Shown in pieces: positions 27,433 through 38,500 of a stretch of DNA of 64,000 nt; position 1 is the first letter of the stretch; each line of letters opens with the position of its first letter. Under the pieces are notes generated by a model. That model was given only the letters and a program-made list of their open reading frames with translations, did not search any database and was not told the origin of the DNA. A program made the translations under genes and the position numbers. The stretch comes from an uncultured Candidatus Saccharibacteria bacterium (GTDB lineage: Bacteria; Patescibacteriota; Saccharimonadia; Saccharimonadales; Saccharimonadaceae), in NCBI GenBank assembly GCA_945873065.1, contig CAMCBN010000006.1:26743-90742 (forward strand), written 5' to 3'.

Positions 27433-28617
27433 CTACTTGACGATGTTGGTCACAACACCAGCACCGACGGTACGGCCACCTTCACGGATAGCAAAATCCT
27501 GACCCTTGTCCATAGCGATCGGAGCGTTCAACGTTACCTTGAAGGTCACCTGATCACCTGGCATTACCATCTCTTTGTCTGCTGGAAGTTCAATCTCACC
27601 AGTCACGTCCGTAGTACGGAAGTAAAACTGTGGCTTGTAGCCCTTTGAGAATGGAGTGTGACGACCACCCTCTTCCTTCTTAAGGATGTAGACCTCAGCC
27701 TCAAATTCTGTGTGAGGTGTCAACGTACCTGGCTTGACGATAACCTGACCACGTTCGATCTGGTCGCGCTCAATACCACGTAGCAATAATCCAGCATTGT
27801 CGCCTGCTTGACCCTGGTCGAGACTCTTCTTAAAGGCCTCAACACCAGTCACAACAGAAGTCTGAGTCGGTTTCAAACCAACGATTTCTACTGGGTCATT
27901 GATCTTGACTACACCCTGCTCAATACGGCCGGTAGCAACAGTACCACGACCCTTGATCGAAAATACGTCTTCGATCGGCATCAAAAATGGCTTGTCGAGG
28001 TCGCGCTGTGGCAGCTCAAAGTAGTCGTCCATAGCTTTGACCAATTCCATGATAGCATCCTCAGATGCTTCGTCACCTTCAAGCGCTTTAGTTGCCGAGC
28101 CCTTGATAATCGGTGCGTTATCACCATCGTAGCCGTTCTTAGTGAGTAGCTCACGGACGTCCATTTCGACTAACTCGACCAACTCTGGGTCAGCCAAGTC
28201 CATCTTGTTGAGGAAGACAACGATTTTCGGCACACCAACCTGGTGAGCAAGTAGCACGTGCTCGCGGGTTTGTGGCAATGGACCATCGTTAGCGGCAACC
28301 ACCAAAACTGCCCCATCAATCTGAGCAGCACCAGTAATCATGTTCTTGACGTAGTCGGCGTGACCCGGCATGTCAACGTGCGCGTAGTGGCGCTTTTCTG
28401 ACTCGTATTCCTGGTGAGAGCTAGCGATGGTAATACCGCGTGCTTTCTCCTCAGGAGCGTTGTCGATATCTTCGTAATTGCGAGGCTTGTTTACATCGCT
28501 AGGAAGACGCTTTGCCAACACATGCGTGATGGCAGCAGTCAACGTAGTTTTACCGTGGTCGACGTGACCCATGGTACCAACGTTGATATGTGGCTTACTT
28601 CGATCGAAATCTGCCAT
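27433..28617 (-). CDS. tuf: Elongation factor Tu
   Basis: [42 protein letters not shown]. Confidence 0.98.
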   Translation of the reverse strand: MADFDRSKPHINVGTMGHVDHGKTTLTAAITHVLAKRLPSDVNKPRNYEDIDNAPEEKARGITIASSHQEYESEKRHYAHVDMPGHADYVKNMITGAAQIDGAVLVVAANDGPLPQTREHVLLAHQVGVPKIVVFLNKMDLADPELVELVEMDVRELLTKNGYDGDNAPIIKGSATKALEGDEASEDAIMELVKAMDDYFELPQRDLDKPFLMPIEDVFSIKGRGTVATGRIEQGVVKINDPVEIVGLKPTQTSVVTGVEAFKKSLDQGQAGDNAGLLLRGIERDQIERGQVIVKPGTLTPHTEFEAEVYILKKEEGGRHTPFSKGYKPQFYFRTTDVTGEIELPADKEMVMPGDQVTFKVTLNAPIAMDKGQDFAIREGGRTVGAGVVTNIVK

Positions 28618-28749
28618 GTAGGTAAGTACTCCTTACTTATGGTTAATATTGATTACGACGCGAGCTACCTGCCGATGCGCAAGCACCAGACAAAACGCGT
28701 CGCGCGTTAGATCCTATTATATGGGGATCCGCATAAAAAGTAAAGTTAG

Positions 28750-29472
28750 TCACGATAGAGCAGCAAAGAAACTCTGCACCTTCGGATGCGAGGAGTGGTT
28801 GATCACCTTTTCTGGTGCTCCATCCTCGATGATTAGACCACCATCAAGGAATAAAATCCGCGATGCCACATCGCGCGCGAACGACATTTCGTGTGTCACG
28901 ACCATCATAGTGATGCCGGTTTCCGCTAGACGTTTTATCACCGCGAGCACTTCATCAACCATTTCAGGGTCAAGGGCACTGGTCGGCTCGTCAAACAACA
29001 ATACTTGTGGCTGCATCGCTAATGCCCTAGCTATTGCTACTCGCTGTTTTTGTCCACCCGATAAATGGCTCGGATAATCGTTTGCTTTATCGCGCAAGCC
29101 CACTTGATCTAACGCTGCTAGGGCTATTTTTTTGGCCTTTGTACGAGTAAGTTTACGCACCTTCACTGGTGCTAACATAATATTATCCAGTACCGTCATA
29201 TGTGGGAACAAATTAAATTGCTGGAAAACCATCCCCAACTCTGTACGAGCTTTATTAAGGTCTGTCGCTGGATCAGTCATTTCGATACCATCTACCCAGA
29301 TCCGCCCACTAGTTGGTACTTCGATCATATTAATGCAACGCAACAATGTGCTTTTACCTCCACCACTAGAACCTAGCACGACGACGACTTCGCCACGATC
29401 TACAGATAAATCAATACCACGCAGTACATGATTTTTGCCATATTTTTTGTGAAGCTGCTTAATATCAATCAC
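28750..29472 (-). CDS. Polar amino acid ABC transporter ATP-binding protein (GlnQ-like)
   Basis: GSSGGGKSTLLRCIN, LSGGQKQRVAIARALAMQPQVLLFDEPTSALDPEMV. Confidence 0.95.
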   Translation of the reverse strand: MIDIKQLHKKYGKNHVLRGIDLSVDRGEVVVVLGSSGGGKSTLLRCINMIEVPTSGRIWVDGIEMTDPATDLNKARTELGMVFQQFNLFPHMTVLDNIMLAPVKVRKLTRTKAKKIALAALDQVGLRDKANDYPSHLSGGQKQRVAIARALAMQPQVLLFDEPTSALDPEMVDEVLAVIKRLAETGITMMVVTHEMSFARDVASRILFLDGGLIIEDGAPEKVINHSSHPKVQSFFAALS

Positions 29473-30166
29473 TAGCCCTCAATCTCCTCTCTACTCGTCG
29501 CATCACTCGCGTAAATAATGTCGTCAGCCCTAAGTAGATCAGAGCCGCTGCAAACAATGACTCAAAGGCAGTCGCCGTTTGGAAGCGGATATTGTCTGCA
29601 CCGCGCATTAGATCATTCATGCCTATCCAGCCTACGACCGATGTTTCTTTCAATAATGTTATTCCTTCGCTTATTAATGATGGCAACGACTGCTTGAGTG
29701 CTTGTGGCAAAACCACGTAGCGCATAGTTTGCCAGCGACTCAGTCCTAATGATCGCGCTGCCTCTACTTGGCCACGATCTATACTCTCGATACCACCACG
29801 GATAATCTCTGCAACGTATGCACCACTATTTATACCAAAAGCCAAGCTAGCGATCCACAACTTCGGCACTCCACGGTACGATCCGAATACTACATAATAC
29901 ATAATCAATAATTGCACTAACGCTGGCGTGCCACGAATGATGGTCGTATAGATATTAGCTAAGCCAGCCAAAGGTCGCCACTGTTGCAAGCGAAGTGATT
30001 TACTGGCAGCTAACGGGCGCCATTCTGACTGTTGCAATAAAGCGATAACCAAACCAATAACCAGGCCAATGACTGTCGCAAAGACAGTCAGTAGTAGCGT
30101 TACTTCCAGACCCCTCCATAAAAACAAGTAGCGTCCATCACCGAATAGTATCTCTACTGCATTCAT
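29465..30166 (-). CDS. Polar amino acid ABC transporter permease (GlnP-like)
   Basis: IIRGTPALVQLLIMYYVVFG, EIIRGGIESIDRGQVEAARSLGLSRWQTMRYVVLPQALK. Confidence 0.95.
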   Translation of the reverse strand: MNAVEILFGDGRYLFLWRGLEVTLLLTVFATVIGLVIGLVIALLQQSEWRPLAASKSLRLQQWRPLAGLANIYTTIIRGTPALVQLLIMYYVVFGSYRGVPKLWIASLAFGINSGAYVAEIIRGGIESIDRGQVEAARSLGLSRWQTMRYVVLPQALKQSLPSLISEGITLLKETSVVGWIGMNDLMRGADNIRFQTATAFESLFAAALIYLGLTTLFTRVMRRVERRLRASD

Positions 30167-30978
30167 AGCTTGGCTGCCCCAAAGTATTTCTTTACCAATG
30201 CATCATAGCGCCCATCACGCTTCATTTTGGCTATACTATCATTTACTTCCTTCAATAATTTTGTATTACCCTTTCTTATAGCGATAGCGTATTCTTCTCG
30301 CGATAGATTACGAGACAACATAGTTAACCCTGGGTTAGTCACCAAGTATTGCGACGCTGGCCCGTTATCCATGATCGCCGCATCAATTCGCCGAGAATTT
30401 AGCTCTTGCATCACACTAGAGGTTGACTGTAATTGCACGACCTTAGCGCCATTGATTTCTCGCGCTAAGGTGTCACCTGTCGTGCCCAACTGCACCCCGA
30501 TTCGCTTGCCTGCTAGATCTTCAATACCAACTACTACTGAACCAACTTTGGGCACTATGACCTTTTGTGTCGCAGTATAGTACGAGTTCGAAAACTCAGC
30601 ATTTTGTTTACGCTCAGACGTGACTGTCATCCCAGCGGCGATTAGGTCAATGCGCCCTGCTTGCAGCGCTGGCAGTAAACCATCAAAAGCTATCTCTTCG
30701 ATCTGCAATGATCGATTGGTGTCCTTGGCAATCTCACGCGCCAAATCGATATCAAAACCAACCGTTTGTTGTCCCTGTTTATACTCAAATGGTTTGAACC
30801 CTGGATCGGTACCCAATACTAACGTTTTTTCTAATCCACCAGCAGTCTGCGCTGTAGACGAGCTTGGGTTTAACTCAACATCCCAGTACATATAGCCCAC
30901 CACTGCTACGACAATAACTACAAACACCCCCACCTTCAGCCGTTTCAACAGCTTATTATACCGCTTATGCTGTACCAT
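30163..30978 (-). CDS. Amino acid ABC transporter substrate-binding protein
   Basis: LVLGTDPGFKPFEYKQGQQTVGFDIDLAREIAKD, LDLIAAGMTVTSERK-like motif. Confidence 0.94.
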   Translation of the reverse strand: MVQHKRYNKLLKRLKVGVFVVIVVAVVGYMYWDVELNPSSSTAQTAGGLEKTLVLGTDPGFKPFEYKQGQQTVGFDIDLAREIAKDTNRSLQIEEIAFDGLLPALQAGRIDLIAAGMTVTSERKQNAEFSNSYYTATQKVIVPKVGSVVVGIEDLAGKRIGVQLGTTGDTLAREINGAKVVQLQSTSSVMQELNSRRIDAAIMDNGPASQYLVTNPGLTMLSRNLSREEYAIAIRKGNTKLLKEVNDSIAKMKRDGRYDALVKKYFGAAKL

Positions 30979-31091
30979 ATAGGGTAAGTATAAGCGTATT
31001 GACCTAATATTGCAAGTGTTTCAATCAGTATACTTGTTGACATCTTGTTTGATGCGCTATACTAAATATATAAGCTAAATGGAGGACACCT

Positions 31092-31535
31092 ATGAACAAT
31101 ATCACCAAATATAATCCGTTCGAAGAGCTACGTGCGCTGCAACGTCAATTATTTGACAACCCATTCTCACCGACGCTCAACCAAACGGCCACGACCGACG
31201 TTTACACTGTCAACAACAACCTTATCGTAGAAGCGCACTTACCGAACTTCGACGAAGACGATGTCGATGTTAGCCTAGACAATGGCGCACTTATTATCCG
31301 AGGTGAACGACACGAAAAGACCGAAGATTCCGAGCGCAAATATATCATCCACGAAAGCAGCACGAGTTTCTTTCGCCGTGTTCAATTACCAGAAGACAGC
31401 AACAAAGATGAGATCAAGGCACATCTCGAAGATGGTGTTTTGCGGGTCACTGTTCCGCTAAAACCACTGCCTGAACCAAAGAAAATCACAGTCAAAAAAT
31501 CAACCAAAAAGCACGACAAAAAAGATAAAAAATAA
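31092..31535 (+). CDS. Small heat-shock protein, Hsp20/alpha-crystallin
   Basis: Alpha-crystallin domain LIIRGERHEKTEDSERKYIIHE...FFRRVQLPEDSN...GVLRVTVPL; SD GGAGGA. Confidence 0.93.
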   Translation: MNNITKYNPFEELRALQRQLFDNPFSPTLNQTATTDVYTVNNNLIVEAHLPNFDEDDVDVSLDNGALIIRGERHEKTEDSERKYIIHESSTSFFRRVQLPEDSNKDEIKAHLEDGVLRVTVPLKPLPEPKKITVKKSTKKHDKKDKK

Positions 31536-31557
31536 GATTCCGAAAGAGTCATTCCTT

Positions 31558-31590
31558 ACACACCGCTTATTCTAGCGGTGTGTATTATTT
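31558..31590 (+). terminator. Terminator of hsp20
   Basis: ACACACCGCT tattct AGCGGTGTGT ATTATTT. Confidence 0.75.
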
Positions 31591-31634
31591 CAATCTATAT
31601 CAGCTACATCAAATCTGCGCATAATAAATCACAA

Positions 31635-31662
31635 AAAAGCACCCCTAATTTGAGGTGCTTTA
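31635..31662 (-). terminator. Terminator of fusA
   Basis: AAAGCACC cctaatttga GGTGCTTT inverted repeat. Confidence 0.7.
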
Positions 31663-31679
31663 TTGGCTATCCAACACTA

Positions 31680-33773
31680 TTACTTGTTGCGACTGTCGAT
31701 GATCTCCTGCGCCACATTTGGCGGTACTTCCTCGTAATGAGCTAATTCCATTGTACTGGCTGCACGACCCTGCGACATCGAACGAATATCAGAGGTATAG
31801 CCGAACATATTGGCTAGTGGTACGATCGCCTTGACTAGCTTGGCACCACCCATCAAGTCCTCCATAGCTTCGATTCGACCACGCCGACTATTCAAGTCGC
31901 CGATGATATCACCCATGAATTCTTCTGGGGTAGTCACTTCGACTTTCATGACCGGCTCAAGCAGTACAGGATTGGCTTTCTTGATACCCTCTCGCGTCGC
32001 CAAATGCGCTGCCAAGTTGAAGGCAAGTTCACTAGAGTCGACGTCGTGGTAACTACCATCGTACAGTGTCGCTTTGACATCGACTACTGGGTATCCAGCA
32101 ATCACACCACCATCGAGCGTCTCGCGAATACCCTTCTGTACGGCCGGACGATATTCTTGCGGCACAACACCACCCTTGATCTCATCGATAAATTCAAAGC
32201 CCTTACCCGGCTCATTCGGTTCAAAGCGTACCCAAACATCACCATACTGACCACGACCACCAGATTGCTTGGCGTGTTTACCCTGCGCTTCAGCATTACC
32301 CTTGATCGTTTCACGGTAAGCGACCTGAGGTTCGCCAACATTCGCCTCAACATTAAACTCACGTTTCATGCGGTCTATCGTAATCTCCAAGTGTAACTCA
32401 CCCATGCCCGACATAATCGTCTGGCCAGTTTCTTCATCGGTACGAATACGGAAGGTTGGGTCCTCCTCGGCTAGACGCTGCAAAGCGATACCCATTTTCT
32501 CTTGGTCGGCTTTAGTTTTTGGTTCGACTGCGATCGACACTGGTGGATCCGGGAATTCAATACTCTCAAGTGCGATCGGATGATTGAGCTCGGCTAACGT
32601 GTTGCCCGTGAAGGTACTCTTAAGTCCAACTACTGCGGCAATATCTCCTGCACCGACAGAAGCAATCTCCTCGCGCTTATCAGCATGCATACGTACAATA
32701 CGTCCTATACGCTCTTTCTCACCAGTAGTCGTGTTAAGAACATAGCTCCCAGCCTTTAGCACACCAGAGTATACCCGAATAAAAATCAACTTACCAACGA
32801 ATGGGTCGGCAGCAACTTTAAAGGCTAGCGCCGCCATAGGCTCAGCATTATCTGGCTGGCGATTAATTTCATCACCAGTCTTTGGGTTTTTACCCCAAAT
32901 TTCACCAACATCAAGCGGGCTAGGTAGGTAATCTGCCATCAAATCAAGTAACTTTTCTACGATTACACCACGGCCATCACCACCAGTCACTAGATAAAAG
33001 TCGCCTTCAAGCACGCGCTTACGCAATGCACCTTTCAACTCATCAATCGTGATAGATTCTTCGCCCTCATCAAGGAATCTCATCATCAAATCATCGTCAG
33101 CTTCTACAGCATTTTCTACCAACAGACTGCGCGCGTTTTTTGCCTTCTCGAGCATATCAGCTGGTATCTCACCAACCTTTAGCTCATGATCAGTGTAGTC
33201 GTCGTAGGTATAAGCCTTCATGTCGACGAGATCAACCACCCCATGAACGTCCTTTTCAAAGCCAATCGGTAGGTGGATCGGGAAAGCCTGTTTGCTGAGG
33301 CGGCTATGGATCGATTCGATCGACTTATAAAAGTCACCACCTGTCTGATTGATCTTATTGATAAAGCAAATACGTGGTACGCCGTACTTGTTGGCCTGAC
33401 GCCACACTGTCTCAGATTGCGCCTCCACACCCATCTTGCCATCGAACACCGTTACCGCACCATCTAGCACGCGCAGTGAACGCTCCACCTCGGCAGTAAA
33501 ATCGATATGCCCAGGTGTGTCAATAATATTAATCTTATGGCCCTTCCAAAAACATGTCACTGCCGCACTAGTGATAGTGATGCCACGCTCTTTTTCCTGA
33601 GCCATCCAATCGGTAGTAGCACCATCACCATCTCCTTTTACCTCGCCGATCTTGTGATTGATACCTGTGCGATACAAAATACCTTCTGTAGTAGTAGTCT
33701 TACCAGCGTCTATGTGCGCGATAATCCCAATATTTCGATAGTCCTTCAACGGGACATCCTTCGGGGTTGCCAT
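31680..33773 (-). CDS. fusA: Elongation factor G
   Basis: [50 protein letters not shown]. Confidence 0.98.
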   Translation of the reverse strand: MATPKDVPLKDYRNIGIIAHIDAGKTTTTEGILYRTGINHKIGEVKGDGDGATTDWMAQEKERGITITSAAVTCFWKGHKINIIDTPGHIDFTAEVERSLRVLDGAVTVFDGKMGVEAQSETVWRQANKYGVPRICFINKINQTGGDFYKSIESIHSRLSKQAFPIHLPIGFEKDVHGVVDLVDMKAYTYDDYTDHELKVGEIPADMLEKAKNARSLLVENAVEADDDLMMRFLDEGEESITIDELKGALRKRVLEGDFYLVTGGDGRGVIVEKLLDLMADYLPSPLDVGEIWGKNPKTGDEINRQPDNAEPMAALAFKVAADPFVGKLIFIRVYSGVLKAGSYVLNTTTGEKERIGRIVRMHADKREEIASVGAGDIAAVVGLKSTFTGNTLAELNHPIALESIEFPDPPVSIAVEPKTKADQEKMGIALQRLAEEDPTFRIRTDEETGQTIMSGMGELHLEITIDRMKREFNVEANVGEPQVAYRETIKGNAEAQGKHAKQSGGRGQYGDVWVRFEPNEPGKGFEFIDEIKGGVVPQEYRPAVQKGIRETLDGGVIAGYPVVDVKATLYDGSYHDVDSSELAFNLAAHLATREGIKKANPVLLEPVMKVEVTTPEEFMGDIIGDLNSRRGRIEAMEDLMGGAKLVKAIVPLANMFGYTSDIRSMSQGRAASTMELAHYEEVPPNVAQEIIDSRNK

Positions 33774-33871
33774 AACTCCTTCTCTCCTTTTAGATCTGTT
33801 TTAGCATGAGTAACAATAACTCTCGATGATTGATTATATCATGAATGAGAGTCCGACGGTAGACTTTCGCG

Positions 33872-34381
33872 TCACAACCCAGCCCCGCCGCTTGACCACA
33901 CACCGTACTGATCATTCTTACCAGCGATGCGCATTGCTTCAGGTACAGCAGACAACTCATCACCTGATATAGCGCCGGATTGTATATACACTAACTTGTA
34001 CTCAGTTTGCTGTGCATTAGTATTATATTTGTAAGTATTAGAGGTAGCACTACTAGTATCACCATCAGTCACTGTTGGTAACTCAGCGATCGCTTGCGGA
34101 ACTAGCTCTTGTAGGAAATTTGCACCATCACGACGCTGATAAGCCGGAGCAGTACTACCCGCACTTACTGCCATAGGATATGCACCATGTTTAGTGTAAT
34201 ATCGCTCAAGTGCCTGGCGCATGCTAGTCAAATCTGCAGCACGAGCTCGCCCTCGCGAACTCGCTTGCACCTTTTGATAACCAATCAATGTCAACGAAGC
34301 TAAAATCGCGATCACAACAATCACCACCAACAACTCAATTATAGTATACCCTCTTCGCGATTGATAATTGATCACGCTCAT
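33872..34381 (-). CDS. Type IV pilin-like protein (class III signal peptide)
   Basis: RRGYTIIELLVVIVVIAILASLTLIGYQKVQ. Confidence 0.9.
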   Translation of the reverse strand: MSVINYQSRRGYTIIELLVVIVVIAILASLTLIGYQKVQASSRGRARAADLTSMRQALERYYTKHGAYPMAVSAGSTAPAYQRRDGANFLQELVPQAIAELPTVTDGDTSSATSNTYKYNTNAQQTEYKLVYIQSGAISGDELSAVPEAMRIAGKNDQYGVWSSGGAGL

Positions 34382-34465
34382 GCTTCAATTATACGCAAGC
34401 CACCCAAACATCACAAGCGCTTTCGTAAATTTATTTTGATCAAAGCCCCTAAGGCCACCCTTATA

Positions 34466-35407
34466 TCACTCACTTCTCTTTGGTGGCTCAACTGTAGCGG
34501 TAACACCCTTCTCTAGATCACGACAAGTTAGACCCTGGAAAATCGAACGAAAATCGACTTTTGTACCTGTTTTGCCCTTATACAAACTACAGACTAACGT
34601 TTCACTCTGTCTTACATTGAAGAAATTCCATCGACCATCTGGTAACTGATAAAACATCGCTATCCCCAAAGGTGTGTACGCGTGTGGCAACACACTACCG
34701 ACTGGTATCTCGGCCAATTTATACCCTGCAAGCTTGCTATCACGCACCGACATCGTGCCAACTATACCGATGTCATAACTTGATGAAGCAGCTGGAGAAT
34801 AGGCATTAAATAGTGGCAACTGATGCTTCGCTAGTGCTGTGTAGTCGTCGTCGTCCAAGCATTTAAACTCGACGAAACGCGTTTCCAGTTTTTTGGGATC
34901 AACAGGGGTATTCTTGATCTGGCAAGTGACATCATCATTTGAACGTGTAAAGTCGGCTAGATACTCGGTGTCTTTCTCACCATCTTTGACTACTGTACGA
35001 GTGAACTGGTCGTACTCTAACATATGCTCTAATGATGCTACATTACGCGTCGCCTCGGCTTTCGGTAGGGTCGCGGCGGCGTTCTTCGTAGCAGCGGGGT
35101 CAGTCGCTACAGAGTAAAAACGTTGTCCTTTTGCCTTGACTGGTATAGATAATGACGTTTTAGCTGACTCTGTACCCTTAAAATACTCCTTAGCACGCGC
35201 TAAAACTTTGGCAGCAGTCAGCTTTTCGCGCGGTTCATTCGACTGTTTCGTTTGTTGTGTTGGTTGTTCAATATGTTTCGGCTGAGCGATAATAAACACC
35301 ACTACCGCTGTAAGGCCGATCACGACAAAAGCGCCTATAGCCAATAAGAGAGCGAGACGCTGTGGAGTAAGCGATGATTTTTTCGTAGTCTTGGGTGTAT
35401 GTGTCAT
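34466..35407 (-). CDS. Membrane-anchored hypothetical protein (313 aa)
   Basis: Single N-terminal TM helix then a large extracytoplasmic region; leaderless-type promoter. Confidence 0.75.
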   Translation of the reverse strand: MTHTPKTTKKSSLTPQRLALLLAIGAFVVIGLTAVVVFIIAQPKHIEQPTQQTKQSNEPREKLTAAKVLARAKEYFKGTESAKTSLSIPVKAKGQRFYSVATDPAATKNAAATLPKAEATRNVASLEHMLEYDQFTRTVVKDGEKDTEYLADFTRSNDDVTCQIKNTPVDPKKLETRFVEFKCLDDDDYTALAKHQLPLFNAYSPAASSSYDIGIVGTMSVRDSKLAGYKLAEIPVGSVLPHAYTPLGIAMFYQLPDGRWNFFNVRQSETLVCSLYKGKTGTKVDFRSIFQGLTCRDLEKGVTATVEPPKRSE

Positions 35408-35447
35408 ACCTCTAGTATACCATTGATTTATTCAGTCGAGCATAAGC

Positions 35448-35481
35448 AAAACCACTGGCCCCTACACGAACCAGTGGTCTA
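35448..35481 (-). terminator. Terminator of rpoBC
   Basis: AACCACTGG...CCAGTGGT inverted repeat 3' of rpoC. Confidence 0.65.
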
Positions 35482-35503
35482 TCCGAGAACTTAGACGGTT
35501 TGG

Positions 35504-38500
35504 CTATACAGCTTGACCATCGTCGTCGACACCAATCTCTGGGTCAGCAGCATCGGTCACAGCTTCTACCTCGTCTTCATTAATATTGTCATCAAGGTCA
35601 TCCTCGAGAGACAACGGATGAACCCCTGTCCCAACTGGCACCTTATTACCGATAATAACATTTTCTTTCAGTCCCTTCAGATGATCAGCCCGGCCACTGG
35701 TTGCGGCGTTGATCAGCACACGTGTAGTGTCTTGGAATGATGCAGCTGACAACCAGCTGTCACTCCAGATACTAACTTTGGTGATACCAAGCAGCAACTG
35801 CGAATACTGAGCTGGGTTTTTGTCTTCGGCAACTAATTTCTTATTTGCCTCGACCACCGCTGCTTTCGACAGGATGTCGCCCATTACGAATTCACTATCA
35901 CCTGGATCTTCGATTTGAACCCGACTAAACATCTGTCGCACGATGATCTCAAGGTGCTTACCAGCCACATCTTGACCCTGTGCAGCGTAAATACGCAACA
36001 CCTCATTTATGATGTATCGCTGAGTCGCTTCAGTACCTTTGAGACGCATCAAATCATGCAGATTGAGCGACCCCAGCGTCAAGCGATCACCCGGCTCGAT
36101 GATATCTCCTGGCTTGACGACTAAATGCATCGTACCAGGGATCTCATACCGTACTGGTGAAGTTGCATTACCAGCCAACGCTAATGTATCGCCAGCTAGC
36201 TCGACCACACCATCAAACGGTGCCATCAACGGTTTTGTGCCATCTCGGAGAGATGCTATCACATCACCAACTTTAACACTACTGCCTGATTGGACCATGA
36301 TCATACGACCCTCAAGTGGCAACCGTTCAACCTTGCCAGCTTGTGGCGTCACCTGCACGATATACTTCTTACCATCTTCCCAAATGTCAACCACACCAGC
36401 TACCTCTGTAACGTATGCTTGGCCCTTTGGATTTCGCGCCTCAAACAACTCCTCAACACGCGGCAAACCTTGAGTGATATCACTACCACCCACACCAGAA
36501 CTGTGGAAGGTATTCAGTGTCAACTGAGTACCCGGCTCACCAACTGACTGCGCAGCGATCACACCAACTGGCTGAGCCCCCTCAATAAGGCTTCCGGTTG
36601 CCATATCAATACCATAACTCTTGCGCGGTATACCGTTAAGATTATTTGTCGATAAGACTGACTGAATGCGTACTTCGTCAATCGACTGATCAGCCTCGAT
36701 CGCATCAGCAATCTCACGCGTAATCAGTTGATCTCTACCAACATGGCCAGGTACTGCCTCGGCCGTGTAGCGACCAAACAGCCTATTGCCAAACTCGATC
36801 ATCGTTTCTTCTGTCTCGCTACGATAAATCGTGAAACCATCGTCGTCGCCCTCTTCATCTTCCACTGTAAAGACGTCTTGCGACACATCTACCAAACGAC
36901 GCGTTAGATAACCTGAGTCGGCTGTCTTTAGTGCGGTATCAATCAATCCCTTACGAGCACCACGTGTTGCCACGAAAGCCTCTAGGCTAGATAAACCACG
37001 CTTGAAGTTACTACGAACTGGCAGCTCAATCTCTCGGTTCGAAGCGTCCACCTGAATACCGATCATCGCACTAGCCAGCTTAATATTATTAACACTACCA
37101 CGAGCACCAGAGTTGACCATAGTCGCTACCGATGTGTCCATATGAGCAAGCTGGCCACGCAAAAAGTCTTCCACCTTACGGTCGACATTACGCCAGTTGT
37201 TGACAGTCAGTGTATAGCGCTCATCTTCAGTGATAAGCCCTTGATCGAGTTGCTCAGAGATAGCCGCCGAACGCTGGTCTCCTTCTGCCACGAAATCGGC
37301 AATTTCATCAAAACTAAGGTAATCTTCCATACCAGTCGATACCGCAGCTGTCGTAGCAAAGCGGAAAGCCAAGCCCTTCATACGGTCAGCAGTAATAGCC
37401 GTTTCAGCTGCGCCATAGCGATCAAAAATCTGTCCCAAGACTCGTTTAAGCTCCTTCTTGGTTTGGACATTGTTATTGTATGGAAAATCATCTGGCAGAA
37501 TCTCGTTAAAGAATACTCGCCCTAATGTCGTATTGCGGATCTCGCCTTTTGCACGAATACGGATTGGGCTCTGTAGGTGGAGCTTACCCATGTCATACGC
37601 AATCTCTGCATCACGACTATTAGCAAACACTGCCACTGTATCAGTCTGTGCCGATGGCTTTTCATACGTCAAGTAATAGTTGCCAAGCACAACATCCTGA
37701 TCGATACTCAATACTGGACTACCATCGGCTGGCTTCAACAGGTTATTAACCGCGCTCATCAACTCACGAGCCTCAGCTTGAGCCTCATCACTCAACGGCA
37801 AATGGACAGCCATCTGGTCACCATCGTAGTCAGCGTTAAATCCATTAGCTACTAGCGGATGTAGTTGGATAGCTTTACCCTCGACCAGTTTTGGCTGGAA
37901 GGCCTGTATACTCAAGCGGTGCAGTGATGGTGCACGGTTTAATAGCACATATTTACCCTTTACCACCTCATCAAGTGCGTCCCAAACGACTGCTTCACCA
38001 GCTTCGATCAATCGTGTAGCGCTGCGGATATTATGTGCGTACTCATTACGAATCAGCCAGCTAATCACGAATGGCTTGAATAGTTCTATCGCCATTTGTT
38101 TTGGCAAACCGCACTGATTGATCTTCAGTTTTGGGCCAACCACGATCACCGAACGACCAGAGTAATCGACACGTTTCCCTAGTAAGTTCTGGCGGAAACG
38201 ACCTTGTTTACCTTTGAGCGTGTCACTGATGCTCTTGAGTCGGCGCCTACCTCCAGCCGCATTGACCGCCCGACCGCCACGAGCAGCTGAGTTATCTATC
38301 AAGCTATCCACCGCTTCTTGTAGCATGCGCCTTTCATTACGCTTGATCACCTCTGGTGCGTTCAACTCGATCAGCTTTTTCAAACGATTATTTCGGTTAA
38401 TCACACGCCGATACAAATCATTCAGATCGCTGGTAGCAAACCGTCCACCGCTTAGAGCCAACATTGGTCGAAGATCTGGTGGAATCACTGGCAGCACTGT

